64,000 bases of DNA from positions 123,501 to 187,500 of the forward strand of contig CASBRS010000019.1 of the NCBI GenBank assembly GCA_949128115.1. Direction: 5' to 3'. The stretch comes from Anaspis maculata (lineage: Eukaryota; Arthropoda; Insecta; Coleoptera; Scraptiidae). The position numbers and the translations under genes are program-made. This document shows positions 45,562 through 57,857 of this stretch, piece after piece (within the stretch, counting starts at the first letter, position 1; every line of letters starts with the position of its first letter). The notes below the pieces were generated by a model, which was not told the DNA's origin, searched no databases, and saw nothing but the letters and a program-made list of their open reading frames with translations.

Positions 45562-47827
45562 GTCCGGAAGTTAACCGCCTGAACCTTGCAAATCGTGATA
45601 CCGCGATGCCGTTTGGTACGAATGTTATCTATACCAGTACCTTCATTTTGAGATATGGAGCCATCGCCGAATCCCATGCAGGGCCTCAGGGTGGCGGGTT
45701 GTCTACTTACCAGGGGCAATTTTCAAAAATCACGCCAATAATTCCATTTTGACGCTGATTTTTGGTTGGATCATGATATTAGTGAGAGTGAGTCTCACAA
45801 AATTATCTTACAGTAACTTTCTGACATGCCCGACCGGGTTGCCTGCTGTTTCAGGGGCAAGTAATGCCAAATTGGCGCGAATAAAAGTATACTTTTCGAT
45901 CTGCACTTCTAGCCCAGAAAAAACAGTTTTTGAGGTCAAACAAATTTGTAGAAGCAATTTCATGGTTGTTTTGAATTGTTAATTTAATGCTTCGCAACAT
46001 ATTTCAAATCCCCAGAAATCCTCTTGTAGTTTTTTTTTTCTGCATGAGGTCAAAAACCAAAGAAGTTGATTGTGTTATTTTCACTCTGACAGAAATTTGC
46101 GCCAATGATTTTTTGTAGCCCATTGAATTGTGAACAATTTGATATATCAACAGTCTCTTTACAACATATGGCTCTCAAAATAGAGCGTCTGGAAGAAAGA
46201 GCATTTTTCGTAACAGCGTCATGCCCTTTGCTCTGGAAACTACAGTTACCGTAGCGACAAAAAAAAATCAACTGAAGATATCTATTGAATGCTTCATGGT
46301 AGAACTGTAAAAATAGTTTCCAACTTTTTGTCTCTAACTACAGATTGAGAAGCTTTAATTGCGAGAACACTTACCTAGGCATATACAGGGTGTACCATAG
46401 AAACGAACGGAGCTGTCTGAAAACGAACACATTTTTGCATGTTTCCCTGGGAAAACCTTCAAACACAAATTTTACGGCCAAAAACGATATGGATTTGTTC
46501 ATTAAGCTCAAATGAGTTATTTGAAGGCAGTTTCAAAGTCACAGCTCACATCCTAGATGTTAAGTGAGTTCCACAAAAGCGTTGATTTTTACTGTCAAGA
46601 GGATGTAAGAGCGAATGTGGGAGAGTTGGCACCACAGGAGGATTGCGACACTGACCTTTTTTAGTCTTTTACGATAGTCAATATCAGACCCACAATCTCA
46701 CGCTGAAAGAAGTCACTCTTTCAGAAGAAGTCTTCCAACCTTTCCGTGGTATCAGACCTTCCATATTCCTCCTAATATTCCGCTACTGTAACAATCAACG
46801 ATTCTGTGGTACCACCATATCATCCAAGATGTGAGCTATGACTCCACAGCTACATTCAATAATCTCATTTGAGCTCAGCAAACAAATGGATGTCGTTATT
46901 GGAAGTAACGTATGTCTTCGAAGGCTTTCCCCGGCATAAATCAAGAAATGTGCTAGTTTTTAGAGACCTTCGTTCGCTTCTTTGGTATACCCTGCATATG
47001 ACTAGAAGAGGGTTGCCAAAATCTTTACTTTGGAATCTGTAGTTGAAGACGAAGAATTTGAAACTATTCGTACGAATCTAGCTTGAAGCATTCAATAGAT
47101 ATCTTCAGTTGAAATGTTTTCGTCGCTACGGTAACTGTAGTTTTCAGAGCAAACGGCCCGACGCTGTTACGAAAAATGCTCTTACTTCCAGACGCTCTAT
47201 TTTGAGAACCATTCGTTGTAGAGAGACTGTTGATATATCAAACTGTTCACAATTTAATGATCTACAAAAAACACTGGTGCAACTTTCTGTCAGAGTGAAA
47301 ATGACACAATCAACTTCTTCGGTCTTTGACCTCATGCAGAAAAAAATAACCTACAAAGGGTTTTTAGGGATTTAAGGTATATTGCGGAGTATCAAATTCC
47401 CAATTCAAAATTGTTATAAAATTGCTTCTACGAACTTGTTTGACCTCAAAACCTATTTTTTCTGGGCAAGAAGTGCAGGTCGAAAGGTATATTTCTATTC
47501 GCGCTAATTTGGCATGACCTGCCCCTGAAACAGCAGGCAACCCGGTCGGGCATGTCAGAAAGTTACTGTAAGATAATTTTGTGAGACTCACTCTCACTCA
47601 TACCATGATCCAATCAAAAATCAGCGTCAAAATGGAATTGATAGCGTGATTTTTGGAAATTGCCCCTGGTGAGTAGACAGCCCGCCGCCCTGGGGCTTTG
47701 CATGGGATTCTGCGATGGCTCCATATCTCAAAGTGAAGGTATTGGTATAGACAACATTCGTACCAAGCGGCATCGCGGTATCACGATTTGCAAGGTTAGG
47801 TGCATATATTGCTGTTAACCTCCGGAC
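45562..47827. mobile_element. 2.27 kb TA-flanked foldback element
   Basis: The ends are GTCCGGA(A/G)GTTAAC, with TA at 45560-45561 and 47828-47829. The arms 45562-46690 and 46700-47827 are inverted copies almost to the centre, interrupted only by small gaps. Marker pairs include CCTTGCAAATCGTGATACCG, CCCGACCGGGTTGCCTGCTG and CAATAGATATCTTCAGTTGA. The frames inside are mirror images of each other and do not code for a known protein. Confidence 0.87.
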
Positions 47828-47992
47828 TAGGAGAGACCTTGTTGATTTCGGGCTCCGTCGCTTCGTGTAATTCGTCTTTGGTCCATGGTCGAAGCAATGC
47901 ATCCGCTACCACTACGGTGCTCTTATAGAGCTTTGAAAGGTTATCCGACCTTGTTGAGGTAAATGAAAGGTGGCTTCTGAGGAGGGTGGCAG

Positions 47993-48781
47993 ATGAAACC
48001 GGATCTCATAACGGTAGCTCGTAACCTTGGACTGGAACTTGATTGTAATTTTAATTTCAATGCTCATGTCACTAAGTGTATTAGGAGGGCTTTTCTGAAT
48101 CTTAAAAAGATATTTCAACACAAAGATTACCTATCACTCAGAAATAAACAAGTCCTGTGCGAATCGCTTGTATTGTCTCACTTTAACTTTGCGGACGTTG
48201 TTTATGGACCGTGTCTAACTAAAATTCTGCAAAATCGCGTCCAGAGAATGCAGAACTCTTGCATGAGATTGATTTGTGGCATCCGTAAGTTTGACCACAT
48301 ATCTCATAAATACATCGAACTCAGAATCCTGAGAATGTCTGAGAGAAGATTCATCCATGCCTGCTGCCTCTTCCACAGAGTAATACTTGAAAAAACACCT
48401 CCTCATCTTTACAACAAAATTTCGTTCAGAACTGATGTGCACAACATTAATATCCGTCAAAAGAATTTTGTCACAGTTCCTCGATATCACACGGCTTTAT
48501 TCCAGCGCTCTTTTTCCTACCAGGTATGCAAAATCTATAACAATCTTCCTAATTTTGTTAAAAATTCAACTCCAATTACGTTCAAAAGGAAACTCAAAAA
48601 TCTGTTGCTGAGCAAGGAAATTGCTCCTAATCAGTGCACCTGCCTGTCTCTGTCGCTCGCTCTCGTCTCCGTCCCCGTCAATCACGCTACTTACGTGATA
48701 ATGTCTCGCTTCCTAGCCATTCATCATTTATTGTCATCTATGTGTTTATTAATTGCTTTTTATTTTTCGGTTGGGTGGTAG
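47993..48781 (+). pseudogene. LINE protein C-terminal region (after the RT core)
   Basis: The 262-residue frame (NLGLELDCNFNFNAHV, LCESLVLSHFNFADVVYGPC, FHRVILEKTPPHLYNKISFR, FQRSFSYQVCKIYNNLP) matches the conserved tail that follows the RT domain in a widespread insect LINE group. All RT catalytic blocks are missing, so this is a 5'-truncated copy. The final 40-50 residues look like read-through into the 3' UTR. Confidence 0.85.
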
Positions 48782-48924
48782 AACAGTCTTTCAAGACTGA
48801 ACCCTGCCTTTTGTTTCATTTTGACTCACCTTGTTACAATCAACAGCTTATTTTATGTTCTAGTACTGTAAGTCAAATTGAAAAACAATAAAAACGATTA
48901 TTATTATTATTATTATTATTATTC
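47993..48924 (+). mobile_element. 5'-truncated LINE with (ATT)n tail
   Basis: The coding remnant is followed by a short 3' UTR, AATAAA at 48888 and an (ATT)n tract to about 48922. The tail structure is the same as at 2731-2770. Confidence 0.85.
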
Positions 48925-51867
48925 GGGTTAAGGTTCTGCACTTCTGCAGTTTCCCTGGGACTTCTCGAGTCACGGTGCTGTTCGATGTGGTTGTATACTT
49001 TGTCTCTAGGATTCTCGCTCAACCTGATAGGTGTTTCTCCTTCAATTTGCCAATTAAATCCCTCTTCCCGAAGGGACGGTTCAATAAAAGAACCTCCGTC
49101 GCTGGAAACCGCCTGGAAGGTATTGTGTCGCTCATATCAGATTTTTTGTTATTCAACTTTGTTGTTGAACAAAGTCTTCCAGGGTAAGCCATCGCGACAG
49201 AAGTACTTATTGCCTTGGTCCTCTGTTGGATCCGTTCCTCAATGTATAACTCGTAGTGAATGCAATTTCCATCCCCTAGGCTATGCATGCAAACAAAGCA
49301 GCGTTTTTGGCCCACGAAGCGCGACATAATCCGGTTTATTTTGTATGTAAATAGTTCATATCTAATTAACAGCGAATTTATGTAGATGTTCTCTCTGGCA
49401 TCCAATAAAGAAGTCGAGCGGCAAGAAGGAACGGGATAATAACGGGCTCCCGGAATGGCTGTATTACGGAAATAATTATGATGGAGAGATAATTCCGGCT
49501 TAATGTAGGTTTGACATCCTCGAACCAAGCACCCGCCACACCAGCGGCGGGCGGCGCTCGTAATTAATTAACGCGCTGGTCAACAATTAATTAATATTTA
49601 GGTGCGGGGAGACCAAGAAGATATTGCAAAATCTGCGCTCTGTCCCGCGAGTGGAAGGCACATCCCGATAATTGAACTGGATTGCTGCAGGGTTTATGGC
49701 CTTCGGTATACTGCACTGGCGTTTGTCTATTCTTGTTCATGACTCCGCAATGCAAAACCCTTCCGTTTTGGAGAATATAATGCTCGAGTGTGAGAGTTTT
49801 CGCATGTGACCTTGACATTATCTTGTTTCGCTCCTTTTCCACCCCTCGAAGGGATGTGGAACGAACGAACCAACGAGCTCGGTGCGGTTTGTTGGAAATC
49901 CTTCGGAATTATCAAATATTTCCGCCGGAAGCGAACGGAAAGTGGGAAACGGGAGCAAACAGAAGATTCATTATCACATCTCGGTGCGGTGTTCTTTTCC
50001 TGGCATGTCTTAATTAACTTTGAACACTAACTTAAATAAATGCAACGCTTATGTCTGGCGGAGCCTCTAATTACGTTTCATCAAACAGAGAGAAGCTCTT
50101 TGCAAAAGGATTTTTCTCTGAAACACAAAAGAGCAAGGTTCCCAGTTCAGAGTGCCGTTTCTTTTCGCCATTCTTGTTGGCGTTGTTGTGATTAATAATT
50201 TCCATTGTGCTGTCCACCCCCGAAGGGGAACTACGTTTTGTGAATCGATATCATCAGGAAATGATGTATGCTCAATAGAATACACATTTTTCATCCCCCA
50301 CGTTTGTGTATCCATCCTTCGTCGTAGTGATCGTGTTAACCATGTTAACATCGATAACAATAACGTCTGGAAATCCATTTCCTCGTCCGCGGACGCTCTA
50401 ATTTTCCAGACGTATAAATAATCTGAATGCGGAACGGAAACAGGCCATCTATGTATACGAGTGCGTTAGAAGACTGCGGCAATCCGGGCTATTGGCACTG
50501 CGCCCCTTCTTCTCCAACGATGCCATCATCCCTTTTATGTTTGTGTGTGTGTGTGTGTGAGTCATTTCTTTCTTCTGTGATGTGGAGTAAACTACTGACA
50601 AACATAACGCCCGCCGGTTCTTTTCCAACTGGTCGTTTTGTTGCCATCGCTTCTACTACTCTCTGTAAGCCGTGTGCTGTATATACTGTATAGTCCCTCC
50701 ATATCTCCATTATTAAGTTCCCGAACTGGCTGGAAAACTGCATCGCATGCATTATGCATGAGAATCTTCGGAGTACACATGCAAGTGAATCCGCAATGAT
50801 ATTTGTCCTGGGGAGAGAGAGGAAACCGACCGGAGATTGCCCAATGAGGTGGTGCAACAACGGCCACGTTCCCTGGACTCGGTGTTTAATTTTATGGCAG
50901 CCGAACCGCATACTGGACTTTGGCGCGCGCATTTCGAATCACCGACGGAAATTGACCAAAATTATCGCCACCGCACCCACCCCGCAACATCAATAGATGT
51001 GGGAACTTTGGAATAACTCCCGGTTTGTTCTCAGTGCTATTGTAGTCTGGGGTGTTCGTGCGGAAGTGTTGACTTTCCGGGTTTGTTCTATTCGAGGAGA
51101 CTTCTTGTACATTCTGAAGCACTTGGAAGTTTTATTATTGCAACTGAAGCTACAAGTGAAGGTCTTTGATAGCGCTCGCCGGCATATTCCTATGTTGCAA
51201 ATGTCAGTTTTGGGTCACGAGACTTCGTGCTGTGCTTGGTACGGGCCGTTATTTTATAGGTTATTATTACGTGACATCCAAGTGAGCACATACCTCCTGA
51301 ACAGTGTACCTACCTTATGTATTTCGTGGGTGTTTTGGACTTGATATGGAGAAGGCAGAAGTAACAGAGAGCATCTAAGAATTTGCAGATGATTGTTGAC
51401 TGCTGTCGAGAAGATATCGATTCATGTGGGTCTTGGCTTGAATCTATTTAAATTGAAATGGTCACATCAGAAAAAATTTGGCTGGGGCATGTTTAGGACG
51501 CATTTTCTCTCTCTCTCTCTTGAGCATCTCTGCACATTATGTTGTTTATCCACATGTGAAGGGCTGTTTCAATACCCACGCTCCCTGACTTAAACACTCT
51601 CTCTCCAACCCCGTACAAGAAACAAACAAACCCGTAATCTTGTTAAATTTTTTATTCAGTAAACCCCATAAAAACCCAGTGTCGCGTTTTGAACCTAATA
51701 TCTTCACCTCCGAAGATCTGTTCAAAAATAGTTGAATATTTTGCAGCCATGTATCGATTTGATCGATGTACTCATGAAAATCACATTTGGTGCTGAATCT
51801 AACAATTCCGCAATCAGTCTTCTGCTCATTTTTCTCACTACAGATTCGCTTTTCTTAACCCAGATAA
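48925..51867. other. longest stretch without clear repeats; no gene supported
   Basis: Contains copy B of the dispersed 120-bp block, a TTAATTAA-rich spot near 49560-49600, a (GT)n tract at 50539-50560 and a (CT)n tract at 51508-51520. Frames up to 169 residues (49019-49528, minus) show no domain. This is the likeliest place for host introns or intergenic control DNA. Confidence 0.4.
49317..49434. repeat. conserved 120-bp dispersed block, copy B
   Basis: Partner of 41972-42094 in the same orientation, 7.3 kb away. The match ends sharply on the left at AAGCGCGAC. Confidence 0.75.
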
Positions 51868-51883
51868 GACCACCGTCCTTTTA

Positions 51884-52230
51884 AAAGGACAGTAGATATT
51901 TATTTATTTTTTTATTAGTCGTCCTTCTTTTTTGTAAGATGGCAGTGTGGTTCCCGCTTAACAGTTGTTCACTTAATCTTTATCTCTTATCACCTCTTTG
52001 ACTAAATTAATGTGATTATGTGGCGAAAAGTTATTGTTTAGTATGCTGTGATTGTTGAGGTTAGAGCATGGATAATTGGATATCAGTGTAATTACTTCGG
52101 CAATCATTGGAATCAAAATGTGAATGTAATTATAAGTGAAATATAATTCGTATTTATGAGTTTGAATGCAATTTTGATCATTCAGGTTATTTGATAAAAA
52201 ATATTGAGCCAAAAAGGCGACTGTCCTTTA
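51884..52230. mobile_element. piggyBac-type MITE (tentative)
   Basis: It starts AAGGACAGT after a TTAA at 51881 and ends ACTGTCCTTT. The 16-bp palindrome GTCCTTTTAAAAGGAC at 51875-51890 joins it to an outward-facing end of the same type (CCACCGTCCTT) on its left. No coding capacity. Confidence 0.5.
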
Positions 52231-52243
52231 CGAGGTCCTTCAT

Positions 52244-53403
52244 AAAGGACGGTGGCGTTATATGCTGCCATCTACCAAATTTCTCGTTTTTGTTTCCAAG
52301 TTACTGGAAAGAGCCACTCCACGCTAAATGAGCTGCTGGAGGACGCGGAAAATGCTTTCGATGATAAAGAGTAAAGATCCCCGACGAATTGAATTGTAAT
52401 TGCAATTTACATTGTAAGTGATCATGACGTGGGTACATATATTTTGAAAATTATTTTTGTCAGTCTCCATCTGTTGGAGAAGCTAAAATCAAGAGGCCAG
52501 AAAGGGACGGGAACTATCCGGGAAAACCTAGAAGAGAAAGACTGTGACACCGTACACTCGAGTGTCCTCAAGAAGCAAAATCGAGGCTGTTTTTGACTTT
52601 TGCAATAGGAAAGATAACCCAATCGTGATCTGTAAATGGAATGACAATAGCGTCGTTAGCATTGCATTCAACAACATGCCAGTGGTTCCAACCGCGCAAG
52701 TGAATGGATTTTCGGAAAAAGGAATAAAGGAGTCCTTATAGAACAACCAAAATATTATCGGAATATACAACGAAAATATGGACAGGGTAGCTCAAGCAGA
52801 CGAAAATATCAGCCTTCACAAAACAAAAATTCTTGGCAAGCAGTGGTATTTCCCACGTATCTGTAGAATTTGTCGAAAATCTGTTAAAATAGCTGTATAG
52901 AGGAAAACTGTATCACTTGAAATTTCGAAGAAAAATTGCTGTTGGAATCCTGGATACTAAAAAAAAAAAATCAAGACAGGACCTGCTTGTAAGCCAGCAG
53001 CAAATCTCTGTTCCATCAAAACTAGATGGCATCGATCACATATGCTACCAAGATAAAAAAAAAACTTGTGGTGTGTCATGGAGAATTCGATTTTTTCTGT
53101 GAAAAGTGTAGTGTTGCACTTCACTCTAAAGACTATTTCTTTGTATCACACACATATCACACACAAATTGAATATTGTAGGAGGACAAAGGATAGTAGCC
53201 TGGCGGAATGGCATTTCTCCAATTGTTCTATTTCAGTTGATTACCGCATAATGTCTCATTTTTCTGTGACGAGACCAGTTCTACTTCAAATAGATGTATT
53301 GTATTCTATCAATAATCGTCACAATTATAATAGGCACTGTTTTGTATTTTATCGTGCATAAAATATTTCATTCTGAATAGACGGGTATAGCGCCACCGTC
53401 CTT
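52244..53403 (+). mobile_element. piggyBac-like transposon, about 1.16 kb remnant
   Basis: Ends AAAGGACGGTGGCGTTATA at 52244-52262 and its inverted form with one change (TATAGCGCCACCGTCCTTT) at 53385-53403. The right end runs into TTTAA, consistent with a TTAA target. The left flank, ATAA, would be a mutated TTAA. The interior carries the C-terminal half of a piggyBac transposase. Confidence 0.82.
52455..53160 (+). pseudogene. piggyBac transposase, C-terminal half, degraded
   Basis: In order: LLEKLKSRGQKGTGTIREN and LKKQNRGCF (52460-52590). After a frameshift in a T-run come KDNPIVICKWNDNSVV and, past an in-frame TAG at 52739, IGIYNENMDRVAQADE, the piggyBac YNxxMGGVDxxD motif with the usual GGVD altered to DRVA. 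Then KILGKQWYFP, FRRKIAVGIL, LDGIDH and a cysteine-rich tail (FFCEKCSVALHSKDYF, YHT). All are landmarks of the piggyBac DDE family, which cuts at TTAA and leaves no footprint. The N-terminal half is missing. Inactive. Confidence 0.88.
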
Positions 53404-53771
53404 TAAAAAGGACACCTATTTGAGAAAAAACTACGACTTTTTGAAAAAAACTGCTCACTAATTTCGATTTTGTACACTATAATGAGCCTACATTTGAAAT
53501 GGTTTGAAAATCGGGAGAAAAAAGGTTTCGGCCTTATCTGGGTTTTAAGTTTACTCGAAAGCTTCTTCTTTTCCGTCTTTCTTTTTCTCTTTGTCTTCCC
53601 TGTTGCTATCCGTACAGGGAACGGATTCAACTACTTTTCCCATCGGATTCGCCTCTTTGGCTACTTTTTTTATCGGATTGATCTTCGTCAGATTTGTCGT
53701 CTTCCTCTTCGCCTTTCGAGTTTCCCGCCAACTTGTTGATATCCATGAGCGAAAAACCAATTTTTTTTTTC
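53404..53771. other. no gene recognised
   Basis: T-rich and GA-rich strands give Lys/Glu-rich or Phe-rich frames on both strands that look compositional rather than coding. Confidence 0.4.
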
Positions 53772-55575
53772 GCCACCGATTTTATCGAACTTTTCAGCAT
53801 TGGCTAGCCAATTGAATAAGCTATCATTTCCGTATTTCAAAATGACCGACATATTAAAATTCAAGATGTCAGAAACAATTGAAAATAGACCTTCATTTTG
53901 TTCTCATTGCTTTTTATTGAAAGTTTCCAGAAAGTCGAAACCAATAATGTATTATGAAGGAATAGACCTTTCTTGTCAATTCAAGACCACAACCAGTAAA
54001 ATCGGGTCATCGGCTAAGGAGCTATTGCAAGTTGAAGCGGAGCCTACTTTCCGTTTTTTCATTTCCGCATAATTGATCCAAATTGAGGTTTCCTGTCCGC
54101 CAATCCGCCATTTGTCCTTTCTCAACCGATTCTTCCAAATTTGGTATCAATGGCTAGCCAATTGGACAGGCTATCTTTTTCATATGAGAGAATGACGTAC
54201 ATGTCCAAATCCAAGATGACGGAAGCAATTGAAAATAGAATTTCTTTTGTCCTTATTGCTTTTCAATAAAAATTCGCAGAAAGTCAAAAACCAATAGTTA
54301 TTATGAAGGAATAGACCTTCCTTGACCATCCAAGACTGCAACCAATCAAATCGGGTCATCTGCTGAGGAGCTACGGCAAGTTGAAGCGAAGCCTACCTAC
54401 CGGTTCCTTCATTCCCACAAATGACCCAAATTTAGGAATCCTGCCCGCCATATCCTCATTTTCCAACCGATTTTTCCACATTTGGAATCAATGACTAGCC
54501 AATTGGACAGGCTGCCATTTTTCATGAAAGAAAATGGCCAACATGTAAAAATTCAAGATGGCGGAAACTATTGAAAATGGGCCTTATTCGTCCTTGTTGG
54601 AATAGAAAAACGGAAAGTAGGCTTCGCTTCAACTGGCCGTAGCTCCTTATCAGATGAACCGATTTGATTGGTTGCTGTCTTGAATTGTCAAGGAAGGTCT
54701 ATTCCTTCATAACAATTACTGGTTTTGACTTCCCGCTCATTTTTATTAAAAAGCAATGAGGACAAAAGAAATTCTATTTTCAATTGCTTTCGCCATCTTG
54801 GATTTTGACAGGTCTGTCATTTTGTCATATTTTTAAGGTAGCCTGTCCAATTGGCTAGCCATTGATACCAAATTTGAGAAAATCGGTTGAGAAATGAGCA
54901 TATGGCGGATTGGCGGGCAGGATACCTAAATTTGGATCAATTATGCGGAAATGAAAAAAACGGAAAGTAGGCTTCGCTTCCACTCGCAATAGCTCCTCAG
55001 CAGATGACCCAATTTTACTGATTGTGGTCTTGAGTTGACAAGTCCTTCATTATACATTATTGGTTTTGACTTTCTGGTAACTTTCAATAAAAAGCAACGA
55101 GAACAAAAGAAGGCCTATTTTGAATTGTTTCTGCCATCTTGAATTTTGGTATGTCGGCCAGTTTGAAATGCAAAAATGATAGTGGAGCGGCGGTGGCCGA
55201 GTGGTTTTGGTGTTGCCGCGCCAAGCCAGTCGTGATCTACCGCGCGGGTTCGAATCCCGCCTCGTCCATGGATATTTTGTGTTGTCCAAAAATTGTTCCG
55301 ACCTTACTATGCCATATCTGCACCTGTCTGACTACAGCGGTTACAGAAAAAATGGATTTCTGACTACAGAGTTGAGTGCTATCGGAGTACTGTGGCCTCA
55401 CATAGTAACAGTAGGCAATTCAAGTATAATTAAAAACGTGTACCAAAAACCCACTGAATGTCCCGTCGACGCTAATAACCTTGTAGTTGATGCGTCGTAA
55501 AACATTCAAAGAAAAAAAAAAAAAAAAATGATAGTCTATTCAACTGGCTATATAATACTGGAAAGTTCGATAAAA
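53772..55575. repeat. large inverted repeat of tandem about 345-bp units
   Basis: The left arm (53772 to about 54590) has units marked by GGCTAGCCAATTG at 53804, 54151 and 54495. The right arm (about 54600-55575) is the inverted counterpart, running out to GATAAAATCGGTGG. The arms share blocks such as GAAGGAATAGACCTTTC or its complement. A SINE interrupts the right arm. No clear termini or target duplication were found, so this may be a foldback element or an inverted duplication. Confidence 0.8.
55184..55523 (+). mobile_element. tRNA-derived SINE with target duplication
   Basis: Perfect 12-bp direct repeats AAAAATGATAGT flank it (55172-55183 and 55524-55535, the second overlapping the A-tail at 55512-55528). 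The head resembles a long-variable-arm tRNA (Ser/Leu-like): A box TGGCCGAGTGG at 55194-55204 and B box GGTTCGAATCC at 55247-55257, spaced as in RNA polymerase III promoters. The anticodon stem and acceptor are imperfect, so it is not a working tRNA. A tRNA-unrelated body of about 240 bp follows. A LINE would have supplied the enzymes. Confidence 0.9.
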
Positions 55576-55666
55576 TCGGTGGAGAAATAAAAAATTTAGA
55601 GGGAAAAATTCAGAGCACGGTTTTTTATGGCCCACCAGGTATGTTGCGGAAACAAAAACATAAATA

Positions 55667-57842
55667 GGCCAGTCAAATAAGGAAAGCTGGAGGGAAAAAA
55701 CTGTTGGAGTTTTGGAAATTTGAAAGTAATGTCCGGTAAGGTGTACTGTTAAACATACTAAAAGTCCCCATTTCTACCTATTGAGCTCGAGCCGCCATCT
55801 TGGAAAAATGGTCCTTCGATCCAGTTTTCTGCTTATATTCCGCTAATCATTAGAGATATTCAATAAAGTTTAATAAAAAATCAAGGCTATAAAATTGTCT
55901 ACAAAAATTTTTTCATACCGATTTTTTCTCATATCTGTTGATATTCATAAAATTAAATTAACAAAAAAAAATAAAAAAATTAGTGATATTTTGCCTATGG
56001 CTAGAGATATTGTCTTCACAATTTGTGAAGATGTTGGCAGTCTACATCGAAGCTAAACGTGACAGTTGAGATATAAAAAAAAATTGCGAAAATATTTTTT
56101 AATTTTTTTTTTAAATTGAGCAAAAATTTAGTTTTCGAGTTTGACATTTCCAACAGGGCGGAGTAAAAGTTTCAATCGAACATCAATCAGTTTTGATGAC
56201 AGACAAGACAAGATTTCATCAGTATTGTGCCTTCACGAGCTTCTGGAATGCTCGATATGAATTAAACTAAAAGAATAATAGCTATAAGTCCAAAAAGTTT
56301 TGTCGATTGGTTCTGAAGGAGACATTTCGAAACAAAAGACATCAGCAAAGGATATACAGGAGGTCCAAAGGTTATTTAACTGTATATGAGCCTCATATTG
56401 GTGTGCCTTATCCAAAATAGTATAAAAGAATCAATCAAAATGTCAAAATCCACCCTGTATAACAAAAAGTAACAATACAAAATGGAAGTAGTAAAGCATA
56501 CCTGGTCCCAAAAATACAGCCTCAACACTGCTGAATATAAGAACAAAATTGATTGATTTATTTGAAAGTTACTAGTCCTCAAACTTGACTTTACAAATTT
56601 CAGCCAGTCAAATAGGAAAAAGTAGAGAGAAGTAACTGTCGGAGTTTCAGACATTTGACAGGGATGTTCGCTAAGGTATACCAATAAACATACTAAAAGT
56701 CCTCGCCTCCACCTGTTGTGCTTGAGCCGCCATCTTGGAAAAATGGTCCTTCGATCAAATTTATTACCATTCTTCCAAGATGGCGGCTCAAGCACAACAG
56801 GTAGAGGTGGGGACTTTTAGTATGTTTATTGGTATACCTTAGCAAACATCCCTGTCAAATTTCTGAAACTCCGACAGTTACTTCTCTCTACTTTTCTCCA
56901 TTTGACTAGATAAAATTTGTAAAGTCAAGTTTGAGAACTAATAACTTTCAAATAAATAAATTAATCTTGTTTTTTTTTCAGAAATGTGAAGGCCGTTTTT
57001 TTTGCATCGGGTATGCTTCACTACTTCCATTTTGTATCGTTACTTTTTGTTATTCAGGGTATATTTTAACATTTTGATTGATTCTTTTGTACTATTTTGG
57101 ATAAGGCACATTAATATGGGGCTGATATACAGTTGAATAACCTTTGGACCTGCTGTATATCCTTTGCCGATGTCTTTTGTTTCGGAATGTTTCCTTCAGA
57201 ACCAATCGACAACATTTTTTGGATATTATTCTTTCAGTTTAATTCATATCGAGCATTCCAGAAGCTCGTGAAGGCACAATACTGATAAAATCTTGTCTTA
57301 CAATATGTAAATATCGAAACTGATTGATGTTCGATTGAAACCTTTACTTCGCCCTGTTGGAAATGTCAAACTCGAAAACCAAATTTTTACTTGATTTAAA
57401 AAAAAATTCCGCAATTTTTTTTTCTATCGCAACTGTCACGTTCAGCTTTGATGTAGACTGCCAACATCTTCACAAATTTTGAAGACAATATTTCTAGCCA
57501 TAGGCAAAAAATCACCTATTTTTTAAAAAAATTTTTTGTTAATTTATATTAATTATTATCAACAGATACGAGAAAAAATCGGTATGATACAATTTTTGTA
57601 GACAATTTTATAGCCTTGATTTTTTTATTGAACTTAATTGAATATCTCTGATGATAGCTGAATATAAGCAGAAAACTGGATCGAAGGATCATTTTTCCAA
57701 GATGGCGGCTCGAGCTTAATAGGTAGAGTTGGGGACTTTTAGTATGTTTAACAGTACACCTTACCGGACATAACTGTCAAATTTCCAAAACTCCAACAGT
57801 TTTTTCCCTCAAACGGAAAAATTTGTTCTAATTTGACTGGCC
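55667..57842. mobile_element. 2.18 kb TA-flanked foldback element
   Basis: Ends GGCCAGTCAAAT with TA at 55665-55666 and 57843-57844. The arms are inverted over about 1.1 kb around a centre near 56763. Each arm contains a related sub-module twice (AACTGT(T/C)GGAGTTT to the CCATCTTGGAAAAATGGTCC block at 55695-55825 and 56630-56755), so the centre is itself a smaller palindrome of the same type. Non-coding. Confidence 0.86.
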
Positions 57843-57857
57843 TATATTCCAAAATCG

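Noticed and set aside
49019..49528. 169-residue minus-strand frame
   Set aside because: No recognisable domain, crosses the dispersed 120-bp block, and competing frames overlap on the other strand.
53551..53760. Lys/Glu-rich minus-strand frame
   Set aside because: A compositional by-product of T-rich sequence; the opposite strand gives an equally long Phe-rich frame.
55184..55262. Functional tRNA gene
   Set aside because: A and B boxes are good, but the anticodon stem is mismatched, the base before the anticodon is C not T, the acceptor is imperfect, and an A-tail with target duplication shows a SINE.
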